This document shows positions 53,408 through 62,869 of a DNA stretch of 64,000 nucleotides, one piece after another. Within the stretch, counting starts at the first letter, position 1, and each line of letters opens with the position of its first letter. Made by a program: the position numbers and the translations under genes. This DNA is from an uncultured Bacteroides sp. (GTDB lineage Bacteria; Bacteroidota; Bacteroidia; Bacteroidales; Bacteroidaceae). The notes beneath the pieces were generated by a model, which did not search any database, was not told the DNA's origin, and saw only the letters and a list, made by a program, of their open reading frames with translations. The stretch lies in the NCBI GenBank assembly GCA_900552645.1, contig USAN01000003.1:190624-254623 (forward strand). Reading direction: 5' to 3'.

Positions 53408-55732
53408 TTAGTTCAAAACAATTTCATCAATAAACATGAAGCCAAATTTTCCTTTTCCACCGTGCCATTCAGGAATACTGTGTTCGGAAAGAGCTTTTAC
53501 CTTTACGTAACGTGCTTTTACAGGAGAGAATGAAAGAGAATGGTTATATATTCCGTTTCTATCATCACTCTTCATAGCAGGATACTCTTCAGAAGCAACA
53601 TTACGGAAAGTTTTTCCGTCATCCGATACAGAAATCTCAAGTCCACGTGCATCAAATACCCAGTCTCCTTTTTCTACGCAAGTAGATATTGATATATTAC
53701 TTATCTCTTCAATCTTTTTAAGATCAATTACAGCCTCCATATCATTCTTATAGAATGCAATCCAACGGCCAGTCTTATAGTTATTGTTTCCTTTAAGACC
53801 ATCTATAAGTGTAGAGGCACCTTTATATTCATACTGCTTATTTATAGGCTGCAGCATTGTTATAGGCTTCATACTTGCCTTGCTAATATTGAGTTCTTCC
53901 TTAAAAACACGGCTCTTTCCGGAAGGACGAATTGCCGCAGCTCTTAATGAAGCATTCTTGTCAAGACTTAACTGTGAAGTATAAAGGTTAGACTTTTCTG
54001 TAGGTTCTGTACCGTCTAATGTATAATATATTGGAGTTTCGTCTATTGTAGACATTACTACATCAAGCTTTCCTGTTTCAATGTTAGGTGCAAAATCAAC
54101 ATTTACATCAAATATATGTGTAGCGTAGTTATATTTATTGATGTTATAAATATCTACCAACGCAGGTAAACGCTTCAAAAAGGCAGTATAATCTTTATCT
54201 TTAGGATCGCTCCATTGCACCTCCGAAAGAGCAGCCATACGAGGTAGTTCCATATATTCTACCTGACTGTATGTAGGTATATATTCAGTCCACAAGTTTG
54301 CCTGAACCCCCTTGATATGTTTTTTCTCTTCATCATTAAGCATAGCAGGCACCGGCTCATAATTGTATACAGTCTTTATAGGAAGATAGCCACCAATAGC
54401 CAAAGGTTCATTATCTATATCTTTAGTCTGATAGTAATCAAAATATAGATAAGTATTAGGCGACATTATAACATCATGCTTCTGCTTGGCAGCTTCTATG
54501 CCACCCTGTTCACCTCTCCATGACATTACTGTAGCATTAGGAGCAAGACCACCTTCAAGAATTTCGTCCCAACCAATAATCTGACGTCCTTTACTGTTAA
54601 GAAACTTCTCGGCATGATTTATTATGAAACTTTGCAGCTTCTCTTCTGCAGTATGCTTCTCATCTCCTTTTATTCCAAGTTCCTTGATTCGTGCCTGACA
54701 TTTAGGACACTCTTTCCATCTTACTTTAGGACATTCATCACCACCTACATGAATATAATATGATGGAAAAATATCAATAATTTCAGTAAGTACATCATCT
54801 ATAAATTTAAGAGTAGCATCGTTTCCTGCACATAATACATCATCTGACACTCCCCATTGAGTCCATACTGAGTAAGGGCCACCAGTACATCCAAGCTCTG
54901 GATAAGCTGTAAGAGCAGCCAACATATGGCCAGGCATGTCTATCTCGGGAATAACAGTAATATTTCTATCGGCCGCATATTTTACAATCTCTCTAGCTTG
55001 TTCTTGAGTATAGTAACCACCATAAGGTTTTCCATCATATTTTCCTGAGTTTCGGCCAATAACAGTTTCACTTCTCATAGAACCTTTTGTGATAAGTTCG
55101 GGACGACTCTTAATTTCAATTCTCCATCCCTGATCTTCCGACAGATGCCAATGAAAACGGTTTATATTGTGCAAAGCCAACATATCTATGAATCTCTTCA
55201 CAGAATCAACCGGAAAGAAATGACGGCTAACATCTAACATCGCACCTCTATAAGAGAAGCGCGGTGCATCTGTAATTCTTACAGCAGGCAGTTCTATAAT
55301 TTTATCGTCCGATACAGGTAGAGACTTGCGTAAAGTCTGTATTCCATAAAAAACGCCTGCTTCGGTATCACCTATTATTGAAATATTCTTATCGTTAACT
55401 TCTATTTGATAGCCTTCAGGATTATCACTATTCTTCTTTATAGAAAGATTTATTCCATTAGCGGCATTACCCTCCTTAACCTTTAATGTAAGGCCGGTTA
55501 CCTCTTTTATATAAGATGCAAGGAATTCTGCATCCTTCTTTAGCTTTGCATTTCCCTTGGTATATCTTATAATAGTTTTAGCCGACAAAGAGAAAGGTTT
55601 CTGATTATTAATTACTTCAATGCTATGAGGCATAGGTATAACCTTATAGTCAATTCCCTTAGAGGGAGTTTTAAAAGACATTAATAAAAGAGCTACAAAT
55701 GCAATTCCCGATAATGACATTCCACTTTTCAT
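53408..55732 (-). CDS. GH20 beta-hexosaminidase, soluble exported form
   Basis: A 774-aa exo-beta-N-acetylhexosaminidase. ATG 55732 is chosen because the longer frame (55765) overlaps the mannosidase stop. A signal peptide (about 1-25) is followed by the GH20b domain (about 30-145), catalytic barrel (about 150-510; D-E pair in YIHVGGDECPK), an Fn3-associated stretch (PIYYTLDGTEPT) of the chitobiase C-terminal type (about 560-620), and a C-terminal F5/8C-like domain (about 625-774). It acts on terminal beta-GlcNAc. It is second in the operon, 16 bp after the mannosidase. Confidence 0.92.
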   Translation of the reverse strand: MKSGMSLSGIAFVALLLMSFKTPSKGIDYKVIPMPHSIEVINNQKPFSLSAKTIIRYTKGNAKLKKDAEFLASYIKEVTGLTLKVKEGNAANGINLSIKKNSDNPEGYQIEVNDKNISIIGDTEAGVFYGIQTLRKSLPVSDDKIIELPAVRITDAPRFSYRGAMLDVSRHFFPVDSVKRFIDMLALHNINRFHWHLSEDQGWRIEIKSRPELITKGSMRSETVIGRNSGKYDGKPYGGYYTQEQAREIVKYAADRNITVIPEIDMPGHMLAALTAYPELGCTGGPYSVWTQWGVSDDVLCAGNDATLKFIDDVLTEIIDIFPSYYIHVGGDECPKVRWKECPKCQARIKELGIKGDEKHTAEEKLQSFIINHAEKFLNSKGRQIIGWDEILEGGLAPNATVMSWRGEQGGIEAAKQKHDVIMSPNTYLYFDYYQTKDIDNEPLAIGGYLPIKTVYNYEPVPAMLNDEEKKHIKGVQANLWTEYIPTYSQVEYMELPRMAALSEVQWSDPKDKDYTAFLKRLPALVDIYNINKYNYATHIFDVNVDFAPNIETGKLDVVMSTIDETPIYYTLDGTEPTEKSNLYTSQLSLDKNASLRAAAIRPSGKSRVFKEELNISKASMKPITMLQPINKQYEYKGASTLIDGLKGNNNYKTGRWIAFYKNDMEAVIDLKKIEEISNISISTCVEKGDWVFDARGLEISVSDDGKTFRNVASEEYPAMKSDDRNGIYNHSLSFSPVKARYVKVKALSEHSIPEWHGGKGKFGFMFIDEIVLN

Positions 55733-55748
55733 GATAGTTAGGTTTTTA

Positions 55749-58307
55749 TTAATTAGTAGTTTCACTCAATTGGTGTATTTTTATCTGAATATTATCATTC
55801 TTCTTTAACTTATCTGAAGTTATTATAATACTTTTTGTTACTCCAGGAAGTAAATCAAAGAAGTTGTCTGTAAAGCGTGCACCCTGAGTTGGTATTTCTA
55901 TAAATACATCTTTTGCCAGTTGCTTACTATTCATTGTTATTGTATATTTCCCATCTTCCTTCTTAACCTTATAGTTTATTTTTGCCAGAGGAAGATTAAG
56001 ATTTTTAGGCTTATTGAAGTAATAAGTTTCCTGATTAAGTATTTTACCCTTATTATCCTTCAATGTCATAAGAAGAAACGTATTTTTTCCATCTTTAGAC
56101 ATAGTTGCAAAATCTTTCTTGCAGTATAAATTAGAAGTATTAGATTTAATATCTCCTTTTATATTTTCCTTGCTGATTACCTTTCCGTCAAAATTAATGA
56201 TTTCCAACTGAAGATTAGTATTCTTATAGTCTTCAAGCTTGTCGGATATTACATAAATATTAAGATTATCTCCTTCTTTAATAGCATTTATAAGTATAGG
56301 TTCGAATGCACGTTTAGCTTCATAATGCAAAGCTTTCCAATTCCCAAAATAGTCAATACTTGACCATGAAACAACGGGCCAACTATCATTAAGCTGCCAG
56401 TAAAGAGTACCCATGCAATAAGGCATATTACGACGGTGTGCCTCAAATCCATGGCGCATTCCCTTTCCTTGAAGTACCAGACCTACATAAACAAAATCTT
56501 CGAATTTAGAAGGTACCTTATAATCTCTCTCCATATATGTATGGATAAGACTGTTTCCTATAGAAGCCTTTTGATGAGCATTCATAACTTCCGACTCTAT
56601 TTCATAATCCTTAGGTTCGGCAAAAGTAGAGATAGTCTTCATTTCCGGGAAAGACTGAAAGCCATTTTCACTCATAAAACGTCCATATTCAGTATCGAAA
56701 GATTCGAATGGTTTCTTACCATACCATACTCCCCAATTATGGCTATCGGCTATTTTCCAGCTCTCAGGGCGTCCCCAATTTGATTCATAAGGCGAACCAT
56801 GCATATAAAAACGGTCTGGATCGAACTCCTTAACTTTAGAAGGCAAAAGTTCGCGAAACAATTTATCATAACCTTTAAACATTCCTTCCATAATTGAAGG
56901 ATCATCATATCTTTTTTCCCAACCCCAATATCTGAGACCTTCAAGGATTTCATTGTTACCACACCACATTCCCAGACTTGCATGATTGCGTAGACGTTTT
57001 ATGTTATATTCAGCCTCCTGGCTCACTCTATTTAGGAATGCAGGATCAGAAGGATAAGACGTACATCCAAAGATAAAATCCTGCCATATTACTATTCCGT
57101 TTTCATCTGCAAGATCATAGAACATATCACTTTCATAAGTACCTCCACCCCAAACTCTAAGCATATTCATGTTGGCATTCTTTACATCTGCAAACATCTG
57201 CTTCATACGTTCAGGAGTAATATTTGTAAGCAAAGCATCATCGGGAATATAGTTTGCTCCCTTTGCAAACATAGGATGACCGTTCACTTCAAAGAAGAAA
57301 GACATGCCATCTTTATCTTTTTCCATCACTACTCTAATCTTGCGCAAGCCAATTCTTTCTTTTTGGGAACTTACAATCTTACCATCCACATATACTTCAG
57401 CATTGAAATCATACAATGCGGCTTCTCCCCAGCCATTAGGCATCCATAGGTGCGGATTGTTTATATTAAAAGGCATTTCAATAACATTTTCTCCTTTCTT
57501 GAGATCTACATTCTTGCTTATTACAACTGGTGTAGAATTCTTATAAGAATAAGAAATTTTCACCAGTGCTTTCTGATTATCAAGACTGTTAACTGTTACC
57601 GAATTATCAAGTTTTGCTATTTCTTTTGATATTTCAAGTTGACGTACATAGAAATCTTCAATAATAGCATTATTATAGAATGTAATTGTTATTGGACGCC
57701 ATACACCAGAGGTTACAAGACGTATCCCCCAATCCCATCCATAACTATATGGAGCCTTACGGCTATAAATACTTACTTTTTTATCGCTATGATCATTATC
57801 AGCAGGATATTGGAATCCTTCAGTCTCTAGCTGAGGCATACCAACCTTTATAGGAGAATGAAAATATATCTGAAGATTATTTTTTCCCTTACGCAATACA
57901 TCTTTTACAGGGACATCATACCCTACAAACATATTATCTGTCTTCTTTATCAAAGAACCGTTAAGATATACATCAGCATAAGTATCCAAACCTTCCAATG
58001 TCATTATTGCTCCCTGATAATCAAGTTCATCGGCAGTAACTTCAAAAGAAGTACGATATATCCAATCTTCATTTTCTACCCACTGAACTTTCTTTTCGTT
58101 CATTCCGTAAAATGGATCAGGTATAAGTCCATGATTTATCAAGTCTTGATGAACAGTTCCCGGAACAGTAGCCGAAAGCCATTCGTTCTTACCAACTTGT
58201 TTAAATTCCCAAGATGAATTTAAATTTATTTTTTTCACAGGTAAAGCATTTAACTTTAAAGTAAAGGCTAATAGGATAATAAAATAAAATAGTCCCGATT
58301 TTCTCAT
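55749..58307 (-). CDS. Exported GH2 beta-mannosidase
   Basis: An 852-aa retaining beta-mannosidase. Signal peptide 1-21 (cleavage near LNALP), sugar-binding domain (about 30-190), then Ig-like and TIM-barrel domains. The acid/base Glu is in MWCGNNEILEGL, the nucleophile Glu in FMSENGFQSFP, and mannosidase-specific LRVWGGGTYE and DFIFGCTSYP are present. It cleaves Man-beta-1,4-GlcNAc, the innermost core mannose of N-glycans (or mannan oligosaccharides). It is the first gene of the five-gene operon. A TATTTTTA element about 35 bp upstream on the minus strand is a weak -7 candidate; no regulator is adjacent at this end. Confidence 0.93.
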   Translation of the reverse strand: MRKSGLFYFIILLAFTLKLNALPVKKINLNSSWEFKQVGKNEWLSATVPGTVHQDLINHGLIPDPFYGMNEKKVQWVENEDWIYRTSFEVTADELDYQGAIMTLEGLDTYADVYLNGSLIKKTDNMFVGYDVPVKDVLRKGKNNLQIYFHSPIKVGMPQLETEGFQYPADNDHSDKKVSIYSRKAPYSYGWDWGIRLVTSGVWRPITITFYNNAIIEDFYVRQLEISKEIAKLDNSVTVNSLDNQKALVKISYSYKNSTPVVISKNVDLKKGENVIEMPFNINNPHLWMPNGWGEAALYDFNAEVYVDGKIVSSQKERIGLRKIRVVMEKDKDGMSFFFEVNGHPMFAKGANYIPDDALLTNITPERMKQMFADVKNANMNMLRVWGGGTYESDMFYDLADENGIVIWQDFIFGCTSYPSDPAFLNRVSQEAEYNIKRLRNHASLGMWCGNNEILEGLRYWGWEKRYDDPSIMEGMFKGYDKLFRELLPSKVKEFDPDRFYMHGSPYESNWGRPESWKIADSHNWGVWYGKKPFESFDTEYGRFMSENGFQSFPEMKTISTFAEPKDYEIESEVMNAHQKASIGNSLIHTYMERDYKVPSKFEDFVYVGLVLQGKGMRHGFEAHRRNMPYCMGTLYWQLNDSWPVVSWSSIDYFGNWKALHYEAKRAFEPILINAIKEGDNLNIYVISDKLEDYKNTNLQLEIINFDGKVISKENIKGDIKSNTSNLYCKKDFATMSKDGKNTFLLMTLKDNKGKILNQETYYFNKPKNLNLPLAKINYKVKKEDGKYTITMNSKQLAKDVFIEIPTQGARFTDNFFDLLPGVTKSIIITSDKLKKNDNIQIKIHQLSETTN

Positions 58308-58480
58308 AATATTTAATATTGCTTTAAAGTGGTAAAAATAAAATATTTAGTCGAGAACATAAAATATTATAGGATTTTCTTTATTAATTTCAAGAATTAA
58401 TATTACTTTTTTAGCTATATACCCAATATTTAAAAAGATTTTTTATTAACTACTGGTTTAAAACTAATTATTTTAATAAA

Positions 58481-58518
58481 AAAAGTCATAATCATCTTAT
58501 TTGAAGATTATGACTTTT
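58481..58518 (-). terminator. Terminator of tRNA-Arg
   Basis: Perfect 13-bp stem (58481-58493 and 58506-58518) with a T run on the minus strand, just after the tRNA. Confidence 0.75.
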
Positions 58519-58531
58519 AGACTAAATTATG

Positions 58532-58603
58532 TACACCCGATGAGATTCGAACTCATATCGTCGGAACCGGAATCCGATATTCTATCCATTGAACTACGGG
58601 TGC
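58532..58603 (-). tRNA. tRNA-Arg (anticodon CCG)
   Basis: On the minus strand the sequence folds as a cloverleaf: acceptor GCACCCG/CGGGTGT (G1-U72 wobble), D arm with GTTC/GAAT, anticodon stem TCGGA/TCCGA with loop TTCCGGT giving anticodon CCG (reads CGG), and T arm ATGAG-TTCGAAT-CTCAT. The 3' CCA is not fully encoded. It is followed by its own terminator, with no neighbouring tRNA. Confidence 0.92.
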
Positions 58604-58758
58604 ATACGAAGGATTGCAAAAGTATAAAATATCTATTTTGATTCCTAAGGAATAATAGATTTTATCTAAAATATATTATTTTGACTACTTCATATAATTA
58701 TATAGAGTCATATTGATAATTTTTTAAGATAAATATTATCAATATTATAATTATTACT

Positions 58759-58766
58759 TATATTTG
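58759..58766 (+). promoter_or_regulatory. -7 box of asnA
   Basis: TATATTTG, 35 bp before the asnA start; matches TAnnTTTG. Confidence 0.5.
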
Positions 58767-58801
58767 CCGACAATTACAAATAACAATAACAAAAGAATAT
58801 A

Positions 58802-59842
58802 ATGAGTTACCTTATCAGACCTAAGAATTATAAGCCATTACTGGATTTAAAACAGACAGAATTGGGAATTAAACAGATTAAAGATTTCTTTCAACAGAAC
58901 CTATCATCAGAGCTTCGGTTAAGAAGAGTTACCGCTCCACTTTTCGTTTTAAAGGGAATGGGTATAAACGATGACCTGAATGGAATTGAAAGAGCAGTAT
59001 CATTCCCAATAAAGGACCTTGGAGAAGCAAAGGCCGAAGTGGTTCATTCACTTGCCAAATGGAAAAGACTTACACTTGCAGATTATAATATTGAAGCGGG
59101 ATATGGAATATATACCGATATGAATGCAATACGTGCCGACGAGGAACTAGGAAACTTGCACTCACTTTATGTTGACCAATGGGACTGGGAACGTGTTATT
59201 ACAAAAGAGCAGCGTACCGTAAAATACCTTAAGGAAATAGTAAAGAGAATATACTCGGCTATGCGCAGAACAGAATATATGATATGTGAAATGTATCCTC
59301 AGATAAAACCTTTCTTGGCACACGACGTACATTTTATCCATTCCGAAGAACTGCTGCAATTATATCCCGACAAATCACCAAAAGAGAGAGAAGATGCAAT
59401 TACTAAGAAATACGGATCGGTTTTCATTATTGGTATTGGCGGTAAATTGAGTGATGGAAAAGAGCATGATATGCGAGCTCCAGACTACGACGATTACAGT
59501 TCTATAGACGAAAAGAGTGGATTAGCCGGATTGAACGGTGACTTGCTTATATGGGACAATGTACTTGATAGAAGCATAGAGATTTCGTCAATGGGTATTC
59601 GTGTAGACAAAGAAGCATTGCTGAGACAATTGGAAATAAGCGGTCAACAAAGTCGAAAAGAGTTGTATTTCCATAAAAGACTTATAGAAGGTACTCTACC
59701 ATTAAGTATTGGAGGTGGAATAGGCCAGTCACGCTTATGCATGCTTTTCTTGCAGAAAGGACATATTGGCGAAATACAGGCAAGTATATGGCCCGAAGAT
59801 ATGCGAAAAGAGTGTACTGAAATAGGAATGCCATTAATTTAG
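58802..59842 (+). CDS. asnA: Ammonia-dependent asparagine synthetase
   Basis: Aspartate-ammonia ligase: makes asparagine from Asp, ATP and ammonia, using a class II aminoacyl-tRNA-synthetase-like fold. At 346 aa it is near the E. coli AsnA length (330). Conserved blocks include the N-terminal VTAPLFVLKGMGINDDLNG stretch (about residues 39-58), VHSLAKWKR, LHSLYVDQWDWE and the C-terminal GGGIGQSRLCMLFL. It stands alone with its own promoter and a terminator at 59862-59897. Confidence 0.96.
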   Translation: MSYLIRPKNYKPLLDLKQTELGIKQIKDFFQQNLSSELRLRRVTAPLFVLKGMGINDDLNGIERAVSFPIKDLGEAKAEVVHSLAKWKRLTLADYNIEAGYGIYTDMNAIRADEELGNLHSLYVDQWDWERVITKEQRTVKYLKEIVKRIYSAMRRTEYMICEMYPQIKPFLAHDVHFIHSEELLQLYPDKSPKEREDAITKKYGSVFIIGIGGKLSDGKEHDMRAPDYDDYSSIDEKSGLAGLNGDLLIWDNVLDRSIEISSMGIRVDKEALLRQLEISGQQSRKELYFHKRLIEGTLPLSIGGGIGQSRLCMLFLQKGHIGEIQASIWPEDMRKECTEIGMPLI

Positions 59843-59861
59843 TATAAATATACTTATAAAT

Positions 59862-59897
59862 AAATGAGGCTTTTGTCGAAAGACAAGAGCCTCATTT
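59862..59897 (+). terminator. Terminator of asnA
   Basis: Stem with arms 59862-59877 and 59882-59897 and a tight loop, followed by T-rich sequence. Confidence 0.75.
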
Positions 59898-59963
59898 ATT
59901 TATATATTATGTTGATATAAGAAATAATATATAACTTTACATATAATAAAAAGAGAATACCAT

Positions 59964-60626
59964 ATGAACGTAAAAATAGAAGATAGTTGGAAAGAACATC
60001 TCGCGCCAGAATTTAAAAAAGATTACTTCAAAAAGCTAACTGATTTCGTTAAGGATGAATATTCATCGTACACTATATATCCTCCCGGTCGATTTATTTT
60101 CAATGCTTTTGATCTATGCCCTTTCGACAAAGTTAAAGTGGTTATTGTAGGCCAGGACCCCTATCACGGCCCTGGACAGGCACATGGGTTATGCTTCTCT
60201 GTAAATGACGGGATACAGTTTCCACCTTCACTTCAGAATATATTCAAGGAGATTCAGAGCGATTTGGGAAAACCTATTCCTACTACCGGAAACCTTACAA
60301 GATGGGCCAAACAGGGAGTATTGTTGCTTAATGCTACTCTTACAGTAAGAGAGCATCAGGCTGGCTCACATCAGAAAAAAGGATGGGAAGAATTTACCGA
60401 TGCAGCAATACATACACTTGCCGAACAAAAAGAAAACCTTGTATTTATATTATGGGGAGCGTATGCACAAAAAAAAGGAGCGTTCATAGATCGCTCAAAA
60501 CATCTGGTTCTTACATCTGCTCATCCATCACCACTATCGGCCTACAACGGCTTCTTTGGAAATAATCATTTCAGCAAAGCGAATGAATATTTAAAGGAAC
60601 ACAACCAGACTTCTATAGAATGGTAA
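59964..60626 (+). CDS. ung: Uracil-DNA glycosylase (family 1)
   Basis: Excises uracil from DNA as the first step of base-excision repair. The 220-aa protein has the water-activating Asp65 in GQDPYHGPGQ, the uracil-recognition LLLNATLTV, and H187 in HPSPLSAYNGFFG. All are typical of family 1 Ung. It is monocistronic, closed by a terminator at 60701-60740, and convergent with the nucleobase permease cluster. Confidence 0.97.
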   Translation: MNVKIEDSWKEHLAPEFKKDYFKKLTDFVKDEYSSYTIYPPGRFIFNAFDLCPFDKVKVVIVGQDPYHGPGQAHGLCFSVNDGIQFPPSLQNIFKEIQSDLGKPIPTTGNLTRWAKQGVLLLNATLTVREHQAGSHQKKGWEEFTDAAIHTLAEQKENLVFILWGAYAQKKGAFIDRSKHLVLTSAHPSPLSAYNGFFGNNHFSKANEYLKEHNQTSIEW

Positions 60627-60700
60627 CAGAAGATTATCTTTATAAATAATTTAAGTTTCAGATAAACATTTATAAGGTAAGTATTAATACCTATCTAATA

Positions 60701-60740
60701 ATATCACCCTCGTCACAAACATATGTGGCGAGGGTGATAT
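60701..60740. terminator. Bidirectional terminator
   Basis: Perfect 12-bp stem (60701-60712 with 60729-60740) between convergent ung and the NCS2 permease gene. Confidence 0.75.
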
Positions 60741-60795
60741 TTTAATCAAATTTTATATTCTTGTATACAGACCAAATATATTTATATTATATAGA

Positions 60796-62085
60796 TTAAA
60801 TATAAATATATTTAAGTATAAATAGTATTGAAAGAATATACATTGTAATGGTTATTTTCTTGAAATGTCCACTCAGTACATTTATAATAACATAGCTAAT
60901 CATACCAAGAAGGATACCATCAGAAATTGAGTAAGACAATGGCATCATAACTATACATATAAATGCCGGTATGGATTCGGTAAAGTTATCGAAATCTATA
61001 TTCTTTATTGGACTTATCATAAAAAGTCCTACAATAATAAGTACCGGAGCGGTAGCAGCCGATGGTATTGAAAGAAATAGTGGCGAGAAAAGCAACGCAA
61101 AGGCGAAACATACAGCTACTGCGAAAGCAGTCAATCCGGTACGTCCTCCCTGTGCTACTCCAGCAGCACTTTCCACATAAGTTGTTGTAGTAGATGTTCC
61201 AAAACATGATCCTGCAATAGTACCTATTGCATCGGCCATGAAAGCCTCCTTTATTCTTGGAATCTTGCCATCTGGTGTAATCATGTTTGCTTTAGTTGCA
61301 ACTCCTACCAAAGTACCTATTGTGTCGAACATATCAATAAACAAGAATGTAAATACAATTACTACCATGTTTAGTGAAAGAACTTCACTCCATTGAAACT
61401 GCATGAAAATAGGTTCTACAGAAGCCGGCATTGACATTATTCCATTATAGTTTGTAATACCCATAGGTATACCTATTAATGTAGTGATTAGAATACCTCC
61501 TAAAAGAGCTCCCTTAACATTCTTTGCAACCAATACACTTGTAATTATTATACCTATTATAGCAAGAAGTGCACTTCCCGATGTAATATCGCCCAATGTT
61601 ACAAGTGTTGCATCATTGTTTACAATCAAACCAGCATTTTGCAGTCCGATAAACGCTATAAAAAGTCCGATACCTGCTCCAATAGCATTCTTTAGTGATG
61701 CAGGTATGGCATTTACAATAGCTTCACGCAGATTGGTTATTGTAAGTAACACAAATATTATACCTTCAAGCAGTATAGCTGTAAGAGCAAACTGCCATGT
61801 ATGTCCCATGCCAAGGCATACGGTGAAGACAAAGAAAGCATTAAGTCCCATTCCAGGAGCAAGTCCAAATGGAAGCTTTGCCCAGAAAGCCATTATTAGA
61901 GTACCCACAATTGCAGCAAGTGCAGTAGCAGTAAATACAGCATTTGCAGGCATTCCACACAAAGTAAACATGTTAGGATTCACTGCAAGTATGTAAGACA
62001 TTGTTAGAAATGTCGTAATTCCGGCAATAATTTCTGTACGAATACTATTTTTAGCAGGATTAAAGCCAAATAATTTTTGTAACAT
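60796..62085 (-). CDS. NCS2-family purine permease (AzgA/PbuG-like)
   Basis: A 429-aa inner-membrane nucleobase transporter of the AzgA-type NCS2 subfamily, with about 13 helices. Subfamily signatures are EIIAGITTFLTMSYILAVNP (about 18-37), GLAPGMGLNAFF (about 74-85), DMFDTIGTLVGVATKA and the SSTTTYVESAAG-like stretch TTTTYVESAAGVAQGGRTGLTA. This group takes up adenine, guanine or hypoxanthine by proton symport. It is third of a minus-strand cluster: NCS2, DUF5020 barrel, NCS2, with gaps of about 25 and 21 bp. Confidence 0.92.
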   Translation of the reverse strand: MLQKLFGFNPAKNSIRTEIIAGITTFLTMSYILAVNPNMFTLCGMPANAVFTATALAAIVGTLIMAFWAKLPFGLAPGMGLNAFFVFTVCLGMGHTWQFALTAILLEGIIFVLLTITNLREAIVNAIPASLKNAIGAGIGLFIAFIGLQNAGLIVNNDATLVTLGDITSGSALLAIIGIIITSVLVAKNVKGALLGGILITTLIGIPMGITNYNGIMSMPASVEPIFMQFQWSEVLSLNMVVIVFTFLFIDMFDTIGTLVGVATKANMITPDGKIPRIKEAFMADAIGTIAGSCFGTSTTTTYVESAAGVAQGGRTGLTAFAVAVCFAFALLFSPLFLSIPSAATAPVLIIVGLFMISPIKNIDFDNFTESIPAFICIVMMPLSYSISDGILLGMISYVIINVLSGHFKKITITMYILSILFILKYIYI

Positions 62086-62106
62086 AATATTTATATAGTT
62101 AATGAT

Positions 62107-62844
62107 TTAGAAAGTCCACTTAGCTGCAATAGTTGGTATTGCATAGAATCTGTTATTAGCTACACCAGATCCATATACAAAGTTGCTGCTCAATTCAACT
62201 TCAGTACCTAAACTTAAATTAAAGTTCTTGTTTACACCCTTAAACGCATTTAAGTTTACCCAGAATTGAGGTTCGCTTAAGAATATTAAGCTTCCACTAA
62301 CTGTATTATCGTGCCATAAGTCGGCAAAACCGCTGAATGTACAAGCTCCCTTTGCAAAAGTAGTACTCCAAATTCCGGTTAGCTGCCAACTATTATGAAT
62401 ATTTCTATACTTCGACCCTTGTAAATATTTATACATCAACTGAATAGAATATGTAGTACTAAAGTCTGCATTATGACCATTAAATGCAGGTCCTACTAAG
62501 AATGCATTGTTGTATGATCCTGTATTGAATTTTTGATCATTGCTATTCAGTCCACCATCATATTCAATATGGGCTGCAAATCCCTTCTTACCTATATTAA
62601 ACTCTCTTGATATTTCCCAATAAGCACTTTTCACTCCATCATGAGCATAATCAAAGTCAACAAAGAAAAAAGTGCTCCCCCATGCGTCTGGTTTAAACAT
62701 TTCTACTGTTGTTGTTACTTTTGGTCTTGAATCCAATTTATTACTTGATGCACTTCCCAAATCATAATGAAACTGAATATTCTGCGCACTAGTAGTAAAA
62801 GCCATAGCAATCATGGCTACTGCAATAAAAAATTGTTTTTTCAT
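62107..62844 (-). CDS. DUF5020 outer-membrane protein (Tsx-like barrel)
   Basis: A 245-aa exported protein: signal peptide 1-20 (cleavage near TSAQ), then repeated amphipathic beta strands ending in an aromatic residue (AAKWTF), typical of a small outer-membrane barrel. The early FKPDAWGSTFFFVDFDYAHDG segment (about 50-70) resembles the Tsx nucleoside-channel family. It lies between two NCS2 permeases on the same strand and probably in the same operon, which supports a role as the outer-membrane entry for nucleobases or nucleosides. DUF5020 function is not established; the link is inference from fold and context. Confidence 0.72.
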   Translation of the reverse strand: MKKQFFIAVAMIAMAFTTSAQNIQFHYDLGSASSNKLDSRPKVTTTVEMFKPDAWGSTFFFVDFDYAHDGVKSAYWEISREFNIGKKGFAAHIEYDGGLNSNDQKFNTGSYNNAFLVGPAFNGHNADFSTTYSIQLMYKYLQGSKYRNIHNSWQLTGIWSTTFAKGACTFSGFADLWHDNTVSGSLIFLSEPQFWVNLNAFKGVNKNFNLSLGTEVELSSNFVYGSGVANNRFYAIPTIAAKWTF

Positions 62845-62869
62845 TTTTGTCGTTTTATATTATATAATA

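Noticed and set aside
61484..61996. Open frame of 170 codons antisense to the NCS2 permease
   Set aside because: Shadow of transmembrane codons on the other strand; the permease is well supported by motifs.
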